Positions 1 through 7,570 are shown, counted from the first letter of the stretch. The stretch is DNA of 40,076 bases from Oscillospiraceae bacterium (GCA_021199855.1 JAJQHD010000039.1:1-40076), one strand, 5' to 3'. Notes: a model not told the origin generated them from the sequence alone. A program made the numbers and translations.

Positions 1-358
1 CCCGAAGCTCCTGAATCAGCCGTATAACACCACTCAGAACCAGCATCAGGCTGATGATCAGGACCGAAGAAAGCCCTTGCCCGTATTGTTCCGGCATCAG
101 AATGTCCGTGAACAGCAGGATAACCGCCAACAGGAAAAGGATCACTGTGAAGGGGTTAATAAATGCTCTGCGGATGCAGTGCGGTATGGTGTTTTCCTTT
201 TTGTCGCTTACCGTCTGCTCATTTCCGCCATATTTTTTCCGATTCTGGCGCACCTGCTCCTGAGTCAAGCCCTTTTCTCCGGAATGGGTTTTCTGGGTGA
301 CAATCGAACAGGGAACGCAAGCATATTCCCGTATTCGGGGATGGATCATCTCTTTCAT
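1..358 (-). CDS. mgtA: Mg2+-transporting P-type ATPase, N-terminal part (runs off window)
   Basis: Magnesium-importing P-type ATPase of the inner membrane; only the first ~119 residues are present because the gene leaves the window on the left. The reverse-strand reading frame begins at an ATG (358-356) preceded by GAGGAG at good spacing. It contains the MgtA/MgtB N-terminal signature GLTQEQVRQNRKKYGGNE (cation-ATPase N-domain) followed by AFINPFTVILFLLAVILLFTD, the first transmembrane helix, and part of a second hydrophobic helix. A TATAAT-like -10 box is readable on the reverse strand at 402-397; I see no convincing -35. This looks like host chromosome or a neighbouring region beside the ICE. 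The family call is firm; the full product cannot be judged from this fragment. Confidence 0.85.
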   Translation of the reverse strand, partial: MKEMIHPRIREYACVPCSIVTQKTHSGEKGLTQEQVRQNRKKYGGNEQTVSDKKENTIPHCIRRAFINPFTVILFLLAVILLFTDILMPEQYGQGLSSVLIISLMLVLSGVIRLIQELR

Positions 359-465
359 GGGTCAAGTCTCCTCACCGCTCAAACTTTGCTGCTCTCATTA
401 TAACATAGAAAGCAAAGTGCAAATCTTGCTTTTTTCTTGTTCTTGAGTGCGATAGGAACGCAGCG

Positions 466-509
466 CAAAAAATGCCGCCGTACAGGGAAGTTTCCTGTAC
501 AGCGGCATT
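466..509 (-). terminator. Rho-independent terminator after the DUF6061 gene
   Basis: A long stem (about 471-487 with 494-509, arms AATGCCGC.GTACAGG and CCTGTAC.GCGGCATT, small bulges) is followed on the reverse strand by a run of six T. It lies 4 bases past the stop of the reverse-strand DUF6061 gene and upstream of the mgtA promoter region. Confidence 0.85.
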
Positions 510-512
510 CAT

Positions 513-758
513 TTAATCCTTCAATCCGTGTGTTCCCGCCATATCCCTGGCATACTGCGCCAATTCGCCGGAGAATACCAGCCTGGCGTAGGTCAACGGT
601 TCATTGTAAATCAGCCAGTCGATTTCTGTCTGCATGGGGATAGTGGGGCAAATCTCATCGTCCACCCCTGGGGTATAGATGCTGATTGCGGTTCCATCAT
701 CGAACCGCAACTCCACGCTGGCAGTGTCAATGTTAAACTCACAGTGTACCAGTTTCAT
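513..758 (-). CDS. DUF6061 family protein
   Basis: Small 81-residue protein that begins MKLVHCEFNIDTASVELRF and continues with an IDWLIYNEPLTYA segment, the pattern I know from DUF6061 proteins, which are common in Clostridia and often near mobile elements. No enzymatic motif, signal peptide or membrane segment is visible. The start ATG has GGAGG 8-9 bases upstream. The gene ends just before a strong terminator and has a hairpin (799-848) in its leader. Function unknown. Confidence 0.7.
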   Translation of the reverse strand: MKLVHCEFNIDTASVELRFDDGTAISIYTPGVDDEICPTIPMQTEIDWLIYNEPLTYARLVFSGELAQYARDMAGTHGLKD

Positions 759-798
759 AGTAGCATTCCTCCATTATTCCACAATGTAGTTCGATAAT

Positions 799-848
799 GC
801 AACAAGAACCGCCTGCTTTCTTGTTAGAAAACAAACGGTTCTAGTTGC
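799..848. repeat. 13-bp inverted repeat in the DUF6061 leader
   Basis: GCAACAAGAACCG (799-811) and CGGTTCTAGTTGC (836-848) form a stem with one mismatch; the 24-base loop is itself partly self-complementary. It sits about 40 bases upstream of the DUF6061 start and could be a leader structure or a terminator of left-going transcription. The stretch 849-996 holds no gene that I can see and should contain the ICE end and attachment site. Confidence 0.5.
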
Positions 849-996
849 ATCGCTTCTGCTATGCACACCCGATTTTGTCGGCTAACAGTTGATAAGTTTG
901 ATTAGTTCCTTATCACTGTTAATCCAAGCGTTTACGGGCTTTTAGCTTTTAATTAAGCGTTTAAGTGCTTTGCTTGGAGAACACGATTTTTTTGTC

Positions 997-2163
997 TTAA
1001 CAGTCAGACTCCATGCCCAAACCACTGAGCATTGCATCTGCTGAGTTGAGTTTGGAACTATAGTCGAGATGGGCATAGATGTTTGCCGTCGTTGAAAAGT
1101 CACTGTGACCGAGCCGCTCTTGGATCTGCTTCATCGGAACACCGTTCGCCAAGAGAAGCGAGGCGCAACTATGCCTCAAGTCGTGGAAGAGGATGTGCCT
1201 GGCCTGAAGCCGTTGCTCTCAAGAAATCGTGAAAAGCCACTTGTGACTGCCTGTGGCGTTATAATATCGCCAAGCTCGTTTACGCAGACGTAATCAAGAT
1301 ATTCTTTGCTGTAGCAACGTCCGCAAAGGCGACGGTCTTCCTCTTGTTCTTCTCTTTTAATCAAAAGTCTCTCTTACAAATGGAACAAGCGGAAGCGTTC
1401 TCATGCTTGACTTTGTTTTCATTGTGTCTGATGCAACAAGAATGAACTTTCCATCCAGATTGCAGGATGTAACTGTGTGCTGGACGGTGATGGTGTTACG
1501 CTCAAAGTCAATGGCATCCCATTTCATTCCTATTGCTTCACTCCGTCTGAGTCCATAGAATGCGCCAAACATAATGGGCAATTCAAGATTAGTTCCTTTT
1601 GAAGCTTCAAAGAGCACATTGATTTCATCAGCATCATAAAAACTTCCGACGAAGCGTTCTTTCCTTGGACGTTCAACCTTGTCCGCCGGATTCACGTCTA
1701 TCAGGTCCGTCTTCACGGCATACTTCAATGACCTATGAATGTTTGCGTGATAGTGAATTACCGTCGAAGCACTGACACGTTCCAATTCATGAAGATAAAA
1801 CTCCTGAATGTCGGTAGCTCTCAGATCCTTGAGAGCTATTTGTTTTTTACGGAAATACGGTGCAATAACATCCTTTACCGTCATCGAGTAAGAAGAATAT
1901 GTCGGAACCGCCACAATGCTTTTTACAATCTCAAGCCACTGTTCTATGAAATCGGCGAACAATATGTCGCCATTCATGGTTTGTAGTTCGTCGGGAACAA
2001 AGCTGCGTCTGGCATCCGCAAGGAATGCTTCGGCTTTCTTTTTGTTTCCCTTTACGGGGAGACCGGTTTTGAGACACTTGGTTTTCCTCTTTCCAAGAGA
2101 ATCGGTATAACTCAACACGGCGTAATAATAGCCGCTTTTTTCACTTAAATGTCTTGCTACCAT
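997..2163 (-). pseudogene. int: Tyrosine recombinase/integrase, two frameshifts
   Basis: Tn916/Tn1549-type site-specific recombinase for ICE excision and integration. The start ATG (2163-2161) has GGAGG 8 bases upstream. The N-terminal part holds an AP2-like arm-binding region (MVARHLSEKSGYYYAVLSY) and SAM-like core-binding domain; the catalytic domain shows R in YGLRRSEAIG, the H-x-x-R box (HDLRHS), LGHS, and the tyrosine in NIYAHLD. Three frames are needed to read it. Near 1367 the frame breaks after VRETFD; near 1185-1190 an extra CCAGG beside an identical CAGG shifts the frame just before the H-x-x-R box. No single product carries all catalytic residues, so the enzyme should be inactive unless these are sequencing errors. 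Confidence 0.88.
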
Positions 2164-2292
2164 AAATGTAACCTCCTTCTTTGTGTAGCAGATACACCTA
2201 CTTATGCCGGGTTCCATTATACCAGGACCGGGTTCAAAATGGAGGACGTTCTGACACACTTTTTTGCAAATTTTTTGTGTCCAAAAAATGGG

Positions 2293-2526
2293 TCATGCTG
2301 ATTTCGCACAACCGATGCAGAGATAAGTAAAAAGATGAGCCTTCGGAATACGATATGCTCTGCCAACCTTTAGACAACAGATTTTGCCTTCACGCAAAAT
2401 GCGATAACCTGTTTTAGTGCTGATGCCGAGTATTTCACACATCTGCTCAATACTCATTACGTCGAGATAATCCTTAAGCATGAGCCTATATGCTTCTCTC
2501 TGAGATATTTTTGAAGCGGTATTCAT
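2293..2526 (-). CDS. xis: Excisionase-like helix-turn-helix protein
   Basis: 77-residue DNA-binding protein with a MerR/excisionase-type helix-turn-helix: MSIEQMCEILGISTKTGYRI followed by LREGKICCLKVGRAYRIPK, the winged-helix pattern of ICE excisionases that steer the integrase towards excision. I chose ATG 2526 because AGGAGG lies 8 bases upstream; a GTG three codons earlier overlaps the Shine-Dalgarno. It lies upstream of int, as usual in Tn916/Tn1549 relatives, and directly after a small ORF whose stop overlaps its ribosome binding site. The reading frame is intact although its integrase partner is broken. Confidence 0.85.
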   Translation of the reverse strand: MNTASKISQREAYRLMLKDYLDVMSIEQMCEILGISTKTGYRILREGKICCLKVGRAYRIPKAHLFTYLCIGCAKSA

Positions 2527-2531
2527 CCGTC

Positions 2532-2648
2532 TCACCTCCTTGAAAATTTTTGCTTATCAGCATAATGATAGGCAACGACATTAAGCCACTGCCCATAGTT
2601 TATACTGATAACCCTTTCGGGAATATTACAGTGTTTTGTTTTCAACAT
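2532..2648 (-). CDS. Small 38-residue ICE protein upstream of xis
   Basis: Reverse-strand ORF starting at ATG 2648 and ending ...ADKQKFSRR, with the final codons AGG AGG TGA forming the ribosome binding site of xis, so the two would be translationally coupled. The core (INYGQWLNVVAYHYADK) looks like a conserved small protein rather than random sequence. No strong Shine-Dalgarno at its own start (AGGGG about 14 bases upstream). Function unknown; possibly a regulatory peptide for excision. Confidence 0.45.
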   Translation of the reverse strand: MLKTKHCNIPERVISINYGQWLNVVAYHYADKQKFSRR

Positions 2649-2790
2649 ATTTGCAGCTTGCACCCCTGCTGAAATGAGCTTTAAGCTCAGGGAATACTAC
2701 TGACTACCGACGGTTTATCGGTATCATGGGAGTCTCACCCCTCAGGAGGATCTCTCCGAGCCGCCCCCCGGAAAATTCGGGACGGAAGTA

Positions 2791-2880
2791 TCATTGTACC
2801 AGCTTTTCCATCATCGCAAACAGCAGCACCACACGGCTGTTCTGTCTCTCTGTTGATCGCTCGTTCATGTTGGAGGTCAT
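2791..2880 (-). CDS. Possible 29-residue ORF
   Basis: Reverse-strand ORF MTSNMNERSTERQNSRVVLL and nine more residues ending LVQ. The composition is protein-like and I associate similar short peptides with Clostridial ICEs, but no clear ribosome binding site precedes the ATG, and the frame stays open upstream, so it may be the tail of something larger. Low confidence. Confidence 0.3.
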   Translation of the reverse strand: MTSNMNERSTERQNSRVVLLFAMMEKLVQ

Positions 2881-2979
2881 GGCGGCAGAAAACAAGTCGC
2901 TTCGAGAAAAGAGGAAAGATCTGTAGCACTGAACTATTCAGTTTTCAAGTTGCAAATGAGAGAACTAAAATTTATCCCT

Positions 2980-3468
2980 CTACTTTACAACGGACATTTT
3001 TTCGGCGTTTGTTGAGTACCCCTCAAAAATTTTTTCAAATTTTTTCTGCACAACTGCCTTTGTATCAAAAACGCTACGGATATTGATTTTGTTTTTACGA
3101 GCATATTCACGAAAAGACATACCTCCGAGAAGACATTCCTCATAGACATCAAGCTGGCGGTTTGCTAGCGATTTTCTGAACTCCACCTCAAGAAACTTCA
3201 TTGCAACCTCATCCATGAGGTCTTGTGGATCGACTAACCATGCAGGCGACTTGACGTCTTCGGGAAGTTCGTCAAGCGAGAGGATAGTTTAACCGTTTTT
3301 GGTTGAATCACCTGCAAACGAACGTCTCATTTTATTTTCTTCCGCTCGAAGAAGCTTCATGACATCACGAGCTACCTTCGTCACCTCGCCGGTGAGCTTA
3401 ACTCTTACCATGCACTTGCCGTCCTCCGTAGTCCAAAGGTAGTAGACAAATTCGATTGGGGTTTTCAT
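2980..3468 (-). pseudogene. Sigma-70-like ICE regulator, internal stop
   Basis: One continuous reverse frame from ATG 3468 (MKTPIEFVYYLWTTEDGK, AAAGGA upstream) to the stop at 2980, interrupted by a single TAA at 3291-3289. After the stop the same frame continues LDELPEDVKSPAWLVDPQDL and then a region-4-like helix-turn-helix (LLGGMSFREYARKNKINIRS). The match of both halves to one protein family supports a nonsense mutation, leaving a 59-residue N-terminal piece; an ATG at 3216 could reinitiate the C-terminal part. Likely an ICE transcription regulator; family name uncertain. Confidence 0.6.
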
Positions 3469-3518
3469 TTTGTTTCCTTTCCGCCGGAACGGAACAGCGG
3501 AAGGGTGAACATAAAAAG

Positions 3519-3594
3519 AGCCGCACGACGGAGAGCTTTAATCCCAAACCGATAAAACAGATGCTTCTTTAACAGAAACTCTGTCCATGCGGCT
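3519..3594 (-). terminator. Possible attenuator hairpin
   Basis: AGCCGCA and TGCGGCT (3519-3525 and 3588-3594) pair across a long loop, followed on the reverse strand by CTTTTTAT. It lies between the zinc-ribbon gene and the sigma-like gene and could reduce readthrough. The long loop makes this weak. Confidence 0.3.
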
Positions 3595-3662
3595 TAGGAA
3601 GACTCACCGTTCAGCGGATCCATAGCGCAGCTATAAATATTTATTTTTTGTTATCTCCACAT

Positions 3663-3911
3663 TCAGCTCTTATAGCCGTTAGGGAGTTGTAACCGTCTCA
3701 CGTTGAGAACATCAAACACTGTCTCACGTCCACAAGCCTTGCACTTGGCTTGGACATGACCCCGTGTGTCCTCAAATACTGCTATTGAATTGTGATGGCA
3801 ATACGGGCATTTCACCATTCTCTTTTTCTGCGATGCAATAGCATTGCAAGCCCGCTGGATTTTCATCTGCATCTCAGCAGATGGTTCAGTTATGCGAATT
3901 TCTCTCCTCAT
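3663..3911 (-). CDS. Zinc-ribbon ICE protein
   Basis: 82 residues with two CxxC pairs, CPYC (about 38-41) and CKAC (about 57-60), separated by a DTRGHVQAK segment: a small zinc ribbon. Such proteins occur beside the regulator block of many Clostridial ICEs; a DNA-binding or transcription-linked role is inferred only. Its ATG overlaps the stop of the ImmA-like gene (ATGA at 3911-3908), so the two are translationally coupled. Confidence 0.6.
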   Translation of the reverse strand: MRREIRITEPSAEMQMKIQRACNAIASQKKRMVKCPYCHHNSIAVFEDTRGHVQAKCKACGRETVFDVLNVRRLQLPNGYKS

Positions 3912-4639
3912 GCAATCGCCTCTATTGGGCCGTAAAACTCTGATCGTGGGCGGTCGTCGAGATAACCGAGATGTCTCAGTCGGATGATGACAGCAGTTCT
4001 TGAAACACCGAACGTGTCACAAAGCTGGTCAAGAGTTATCTGGTCACGACAACAGAACTTTTCTTCAAAGCTCGTTAGATTTTTGCCGTTTGAATAAAAG
4101 AGCATTGCAAGCTCAATTTCTCTCTGTGGAATAAGAATCGCTGCGCCTAATACGTTTGCTTGCCACTCATTCCAGTCTTCACGGGTTTTGAGATTCCGTG
4201 GAGAATAAGATTTGCGAGCAGCATATTGCTTCCGACAGGCACACTTATTTTCCTCAGATTCAAACTGATAGAGAATCTGATGGGCGCATTCATGTGCAAG
4301 AGTAAATCTCCGCTTTCCGCAAAGCTTTTCAACCTGTCCGGGACGCATGAAGCTCTCGTCTAAAAGAACCTGATTCTGCTTGAGTGGAATTGACCATTTT
4401 CCTTCCTTGGTGTCGATCTCATACCATGTGTTGACATATGCTGTGAGACCGCATATGCTACCGTCGGGAGAAAGCTTTGCAAATGAGACATCAAGTCCGA
4501 GATAGTCAGTTGCAAACTTCTCAATAGGGGTACACCAAGGACGACGGACACCCTTGCCGGGTTTATAGTCAAAGACTCTGTAGAGGTCTTTCGCGACGGC
4601 GACTGCAATTTCTTCGAGATTACCATAGGATAAAATCAT
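3908..4639 (-). CDS. ImmA/IrrE-type metallopeptidase
   Basis: 243-residue protein with the zinc-protease motif HECAH at about 116-120, followed by a long C-terminal half. ImmA/IrrE peptidases cleave cognate XRE-type repressors and so switch mobile elements on after DNA damage. I chose ATG 4639 over the upstream one because GGAGGG is 6 bases before it. The C-terminal part (about 200-235) looks like a second helical DNA-contact region (ITLDQLCDTFGVSRTAVIIR). It overlaps its neighbours on both sides and is divergent from the XRE regulator at 5098, a likely target (inference). Confidence 0.75.
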   Translation of the reverse strand: MILSYGNLEEIAVAVAKDLYRVFDYKPGKGVRRPWCTPIEKFATDYLGLDVSFAKLSPDGSICGLTAYVNTWYEIDTKEGKWSIPLKQNQVLLDESFMRPGQVEKLCGKRRFTLAHECAHQILYQFESEENKCACRKQYAARKSYSPRNLKTREDWNEWQANVLGAAILIPQREIELAMLFYSNGKNLTSFEEKFCCRDQITLDQLCDTFGVSRTAVIIRLRHLGYLDDRPRSEFYGPIEAIA

Positions 4640-4896
4640 CCCAAGCCCTCCTTCGCTTCTATAAACCACCTGTTACCTTCTTGAAACAGAAACGACTCCT
4701 GCCCTTTAATCAGAACAGTATACCGTATGCCTCCACCGCTGACCACCATCGAAGCGGCACGGCATTTGTAGAGAACCTTTTCAATGTGATAGACAAGTCC
4801 GTTTTTCCATATGACAAAGCACGGCATGATGTTGCCCTGCTCGTCGATGTTGACGTTTACTGAAACGTAGGCTTTTTTACGCTGAACGTTATTCAT
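4636..4896 (-). CDS. Hypothetical protein, first gene of the left-going regulator operon
   Basis: 86 residues from ATG 4896 (GGAG 8 bases upstream; the longer start at 4935 lacks this). Beta-rich composition (AYVSVNVNIDEQGNIMPCFV, GGGIRYTVLIKGQESFLF), no recognised motif, no membrane segment. Its stop overlaps the start of the ImmA-like gene. It is the first gene after the divergent promoter region, so it should be controlled by the operators at 4927-5075. Function unknown. Confidence 0.55.
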   Translation of the reverse strand: MNNVQRKKAYVSVNVNIDEQGNIMPCFVIWKNGLVYHIEKVLYKCRAASMVVSGGGIRYTVLIKGQESFLFQEGNRWFIEAKEGLG

Positions 4897-4926
4897 GAGC
4901 GTTCTCCAATCTTTTAAATTTACCGG

Positions 4927-5075
4927 CACGAACAAAAATTTTCATTTTGCTATTGACACACGCCTTGTTCGTGTGGTATTATATTCACGAACGGCTCGTT
5001 CGCGTAACTGAAGTGCAGCAAGAACATAATATTCGTGTCAAGCGCTTCTGCGAAATTTCTGTTCGTGTTCGCAAA
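4927..5075. promoter_or_regulatory. Divergent promoters with a cluster of GTTCGTG/CACGAAC operators
   Basis: A forward sigma-A promoter TTGACA (4953-4958), 18-base spacer, TATTAT (4977-4982) points at the XRE gene. On the reverse strand a TATAAT overlaps the same place (4984-4979) for the left operon. CACGAAC at 4927-4933 and 4986-4992, GTTCGTG at 4968-4974, GTTCGCG near 4998, ATTCGTG near 5031 and GTTCGTGTTCGC near 5061 form repeated half-sites; 4988-5002 is the palindrome CGAACGGCTCGTTCG. They overlap both promoters, the expected layout for repression by the neighbouring XRE protein. Confidence 0.7.
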
Positions 5076-5097
5076 AACAATTTGAAAGAGGTGCCTT

Positions 5098-5520
5098 ATG
5101 GGATTTAAGGAACGACTAAAAGAAAAGCGACTTGAAGCCGGTTTGACACAGGTGCAACTTGCGGAAATGGTTTCTGTAACTGCGAGAACAATTCAGAATT
5201 ATGAGCTAGGAGCGAGGAAGCCCACTAAGCTTGAGATTGTAGAAAAAATAGCTGCTGCTCTGAATACAACAACAGATTACTTGCTCAGCAGTTCCGAGAT
5301 GTATGTACTCGAAGCTCAGGAGCAAGGTGGTACGAAAGCAGCAAAAGATATTGATGCCCTTGTGAGTGAAGTAACTGGTCTCTTTGCTGGTGGCGAATTG
5401 AGTGAAGAAGCTCTTGAAGGTGCTATGAAAGCACTGAATGATGCTTACTGGATTGCAAAGGAAAAGAATAAGAAGTACACACCCAAGAAGTATAGGGAGA
5501 GTGGAGAAAAGACAGACTGA
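5098..5520 (+). CDS. XRE-family (Cro/CI) repressor
   Basis: 140-residue regulator with an N-terminal helix-turn-helix at about 5-65 (LTQVQLAEMVSVTARTIQNY then LEIVEKIAAALNTTTDYLL), the lambda-repressor/SinR type. The C-terminal half is helical and ends in a basic tail. It is the first gene right of the divergent operator region, followed 48 bases later by an ImmA/IrrE peptidase, the standard ImmR-ImmA arrangement of ICEBs1-like control: the repressor keeps the element silent and the peptidase removes it after damage. The pairing is inferred from family knowledge and order. Confidence 0.85.
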   Translation: MGFKERLKEKRLEAGLTQVQLAEMVSVTARTIQNYELGARKPTKLEIVEKIAAALNTTTDYLLSSSEMYVLEAQEQGGTKAAKDIDALVSEVTGLFAGGELSEEALEGAMKALNDAYWIAKEKNKKYTPKKYRESGEKTD

Positions 5521-5568
5521 GATTCTTCTACTACATGGTATTATTTTCTCAGAGACGGAGGTGGAACG

Positions 5569-6078
5569 ATGGACGCTGAATATCTTTCGAAGGTTGCTGA
5601 CAACATTGTAAAGCGCTGTGGCACACGAGATCCTTTTCGCATTGCCGAGGAATTGGGCATAGAGGTTCTTTTCTCTGAAAACCTAAGTTCTCTCAAGGGA
5701 ATGTACAGAGTAATCAAACGCAATCGCTTTATTTTCATCAACAGTGATTTGAGTCCTGAGATGCAGAAGATTGTTTGCGCTCATGAAACCGGGCATGACC
5801 AGTTGCACAGAAATCTGGTAAAGGACGGTGCCATCAGTGAGTTTATGCTGTATTATTTGGCGACGAAGCCGGAATACGAAGCAAGCATCGTTGCCGCCGA
5901 GATTCTTCTGGACACAGATACTATTCTGGAATACATCCGTGAATACAAATATACCTCAGTGCAAATCGCACAGGCAATGAATACAGACATAAGCCTGGTT
6001 GCTTTGAAGGTTTCTCATCTGGCAGAGTCGGGCTATGACTTCAGCCGTGTTGAATACCAAAGAGATTTCTTGAAGTAG
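5569..6078 (+). CDS. immA: ImmA/IrrE family metallo-endopeptidase
   Basis: 169 residues with HETGH at about 72-76 in the context IVCAHETGHDQLH, the zinc-binding active site of ImmA anti-repressor proteases. Length and architecture match the compact ImmA family. The start ATG has GGAGG 6-8 bases upstream. It follows the XRE repressor directly and probably cleaves it. A second, larger ImmA-like gene lies on the other side of the shared promoter region (3908-4639). Confidence 0.85.
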   Translation: MDAEYLSKVADNIVKRCGTRDPFRIAEELGIEVLFSENLSSLKGMYRVIKRNRFIFINSDLSPEMQKIVCAHETGHDQLHRNLVKDGAISEFMLYYLATKPEYEASIVAAEILLDTDTILEYIREYKYTSVQIAQAMNTDISLVALKVSHLAESGYDFSRVEYQRDFLK

Positions 6079-6130
6079 TGAGGAGCTATCACGCAAAGGA
6101 CCGCATCTCGCAGATTGGAGGGCATAAGGC

Positions 6131-6706
6131 ATGAAGAATATCGAACACCGCTGTTCATATGTGAATATGAAAAATCCGCTCTACATCAGCTATCACGATA
6201 CAGAGTGGGGTGTTCCGGAGCATTCCGACCAGAAGCTTTACGAGTTTCTTATTCTTGAGTTCTTCCAAGCCGGTCTGTCGTGGGAGTGTATCCTGAACAA
6301 ACGGGAAAATTTCCGCATTGCCTTTGACGGTTTCGACATCGACAAAATCTGTACTTACGATGAGGCAAAGTATGCAGAGCTGATGAACAATTCCGGCATC
6401 ATACGCAACCGGCGGAAGATTGTGGCGGCAATCAACAATAGCAAAATCTTCAAAGAAATTCAGCAGGAATTCGGCTCTTTCGGTGCGTATATCTGGGGCT
6501 TCACTGATGGCAAAACCATTGTGGAGGATTATCACATTCACACCACTTCTCCGCTCTCCGACGCTATCTCGAAAGATTTGAAAAAGCGTGGCATGACGTT
6601 TGTCGGTTCCACCACCATTTATTCTTACCTGCAAGCCATCGGAATCCTGAATGCGCACGGTTCGGAATGTGATTTGTGTCCCGGTAAATTGGAGGCGAAG
6701 CAATGA
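6131..6706 (+). CDS. tag: DNA-3-methyladenine glycosylase I
   Basis: 191-residue base-excision repair enzyme that removes 3-methyladenine from alkylated DNA. The N-terminus has a Cys in RCSYV and the signature YHDTEWGVP (about 21-29), then LFLEFFQAGLSWECIL-like helices (SWECILNKRENFR), and a C-terminal zinc-ligand segment NAHGSECDLCPGK. Full length for Tag. It follows immA and overlaps the start of the YolD-like gene by ATGA, so it is carried within the XRE/ImmA regulator operon. An intact repair gene in an otherwise decaying ICE suggests some selective value, or simply recent decay. Confidence 0.93.
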   Translation: MKNIEHRCSYVNMKNPLYISYHDTEWGVPEHSDQKLYEFLILEFFQAGLSWECILNKRENFRIAFDGFDIDKICTYDEAKYAELMNNSGIIRNRRKIVAAINNSKIFKEIQQEFGSFGAYIWGFTDGKTIVEDYHIHTTSPLSDAISKDLKKRGMTFVGSTTIYSYLQAIGILNAHGSECDLCPGKLEAKQ

Positions 6707-7149
6707 GATATGATTATAGCGACATCATCAACCTCCCTCACCATGTCTCGAAAACCCATCCTCAGATGTCAACGCAGGACAGAGCCGCTCAGTTCTCACC
6801 GTTCGCCGCCCTGACCGGCTACGACGATGCTATTGACGAGACCGCCCGCCTGACCGGCAAGAAGCTTGAACTCGGTGAGGAAGCGAAAGAAATCCTCGAT
6901 AGGAAACTACAGTACCTTGGGAGAATAATCTCCGAACAGCCGGAAATCTCGGTCACTTATTTTGTGCCGGATGAAAAGAAGGATGGCGGAGAGTACGTTA
7001 CTGTGAGTGGGAATCTGAAGCGGATTGATGAGTATGAGAGGGTGGTTATACTGATTGGTGGGGAGAGGATTGGAATGGAGGAGATTATAGATATTGAGAG
7101 TGAACTTTTTACGGGGGATTTCTACGAGGGATACGATTTTAGAGAATAG
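6703..7149 (+). CDS. YolD-like family protein
   Basis: 148 residues with the YolD signature MSTQDRAAQFSPFAALTGYD near residues 22-41, then a helical segment and a beta-rich C-terminus (GGERIGMEEIIDIES). YolD-like proteins are small SOS-associated proteins that usually accompany Y-family polymerases (UvrX/ImpB type) on plasmids and ICEs. Here the partner is tag, with an ATGA overlap, and no polymerase gene is nearby. Role in DNA damage tolerance is inferred from the family. Confidence 0.8.
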   Translation: MRYDYSDIINLPHHVSKTHPQMSTQDRAAQFSPFAALTGYDDAIDETARLTGKKLELGEEAKEILDRKLQYLGRIISEQPEISVTYFVPDEKKDGGEYVTVSGNLKRIDEYERVVILIGGERIGMEEIIDIESELFTGDFYEGYDFRE

Positions 7150-7185
7150 CAAGCACAGCCGGTGTTGCCACACTCGGCGATTTTC

Positions 7186-7245
7186 GATTAAGGAAACCCT
7201 CCCCTTAATCTTAAAATTTGCTTGTTGGGATAGTCCCAACCCCTT
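7186..7245. other. Candidate oriT: two consecutive inverted repeats before mobC
   Basis: GATTAAGG/CCTTAATC (7186-7193 and 7203-7210) is followed by GTTGGGA-TAG-TCCCAAC (7224-7240) and a T-rich tract. The second hairpin could also terminate the yolD transcript. Position directly upstream of mobC and the MOBP relaxase is where oriT is expected in Tn1549-like elements. No nic site can be assigned from sequence alone. Confidence 0.45.
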
Positions 7246-7273
7246 TTTATTTTTGTGAGAGGATAGGATACTT

Positions 7274-7570
7274 ATGGCGAACAGAACGAGACCGATTGTG
7301 CTTCGTCTTGCGGTTACTGAAAATGAAAAGAATCTCATCGAGGGCAAGATGCAGCAACTCGGAACGAAAAACTTTGGAGCTTATGCACGGAAAATGTTGA
7401 TTGACGGCTACATCATAAAAGTAGATTACACCGAACAGAAAAAGCTTGCAGCAGCGGTCAGCAATGTTGCTTCAAACATCAATCAGGTTTGCAAGCGCAT
7501 CAACTCGACCGGGCATTTTTACGATGACGATGTTGCGGAATTGAAAGAGAGACAAAAAGAAATATGGTAG
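7274..7570 (+). CDS. mobC: MobC relaxosome accessory protein
   Basis: 98-residue ribbon-helix-helix type protein (RPIVLRLAVTENEKNLIEGK at the start, then AAAVSNVASNINQVCKRINS), the MobC family that bends and opens oriT for the relaxase. A Shine-Dalgarno (GAGGATAGGA) lies upstream. Its stop overlaps the ATG of the relaxase gene (ATGGTAG at 7564-7570). The frame is intact, in contrast with the relaxase. Confidence 0.88.
   Translation: MANRTRPIVLRLAVTENEKNLIEGKMQQLGTKNFGAYARKMLIDGYIIKVDYTEQKKLAAAVSNVASNINQVCKRINSTGHFYDDDVAELKERQKEIW

Noticed and set aside
4988-5002. LexA/SOS box (CGAAC...GTTCG)
   Set aside because: The halves are five bases apart, giving 15 bp, whereas the Gram-positive LexA box has a four-base centre. 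Surrounding copies of the half-site fit an XRE operator array better.
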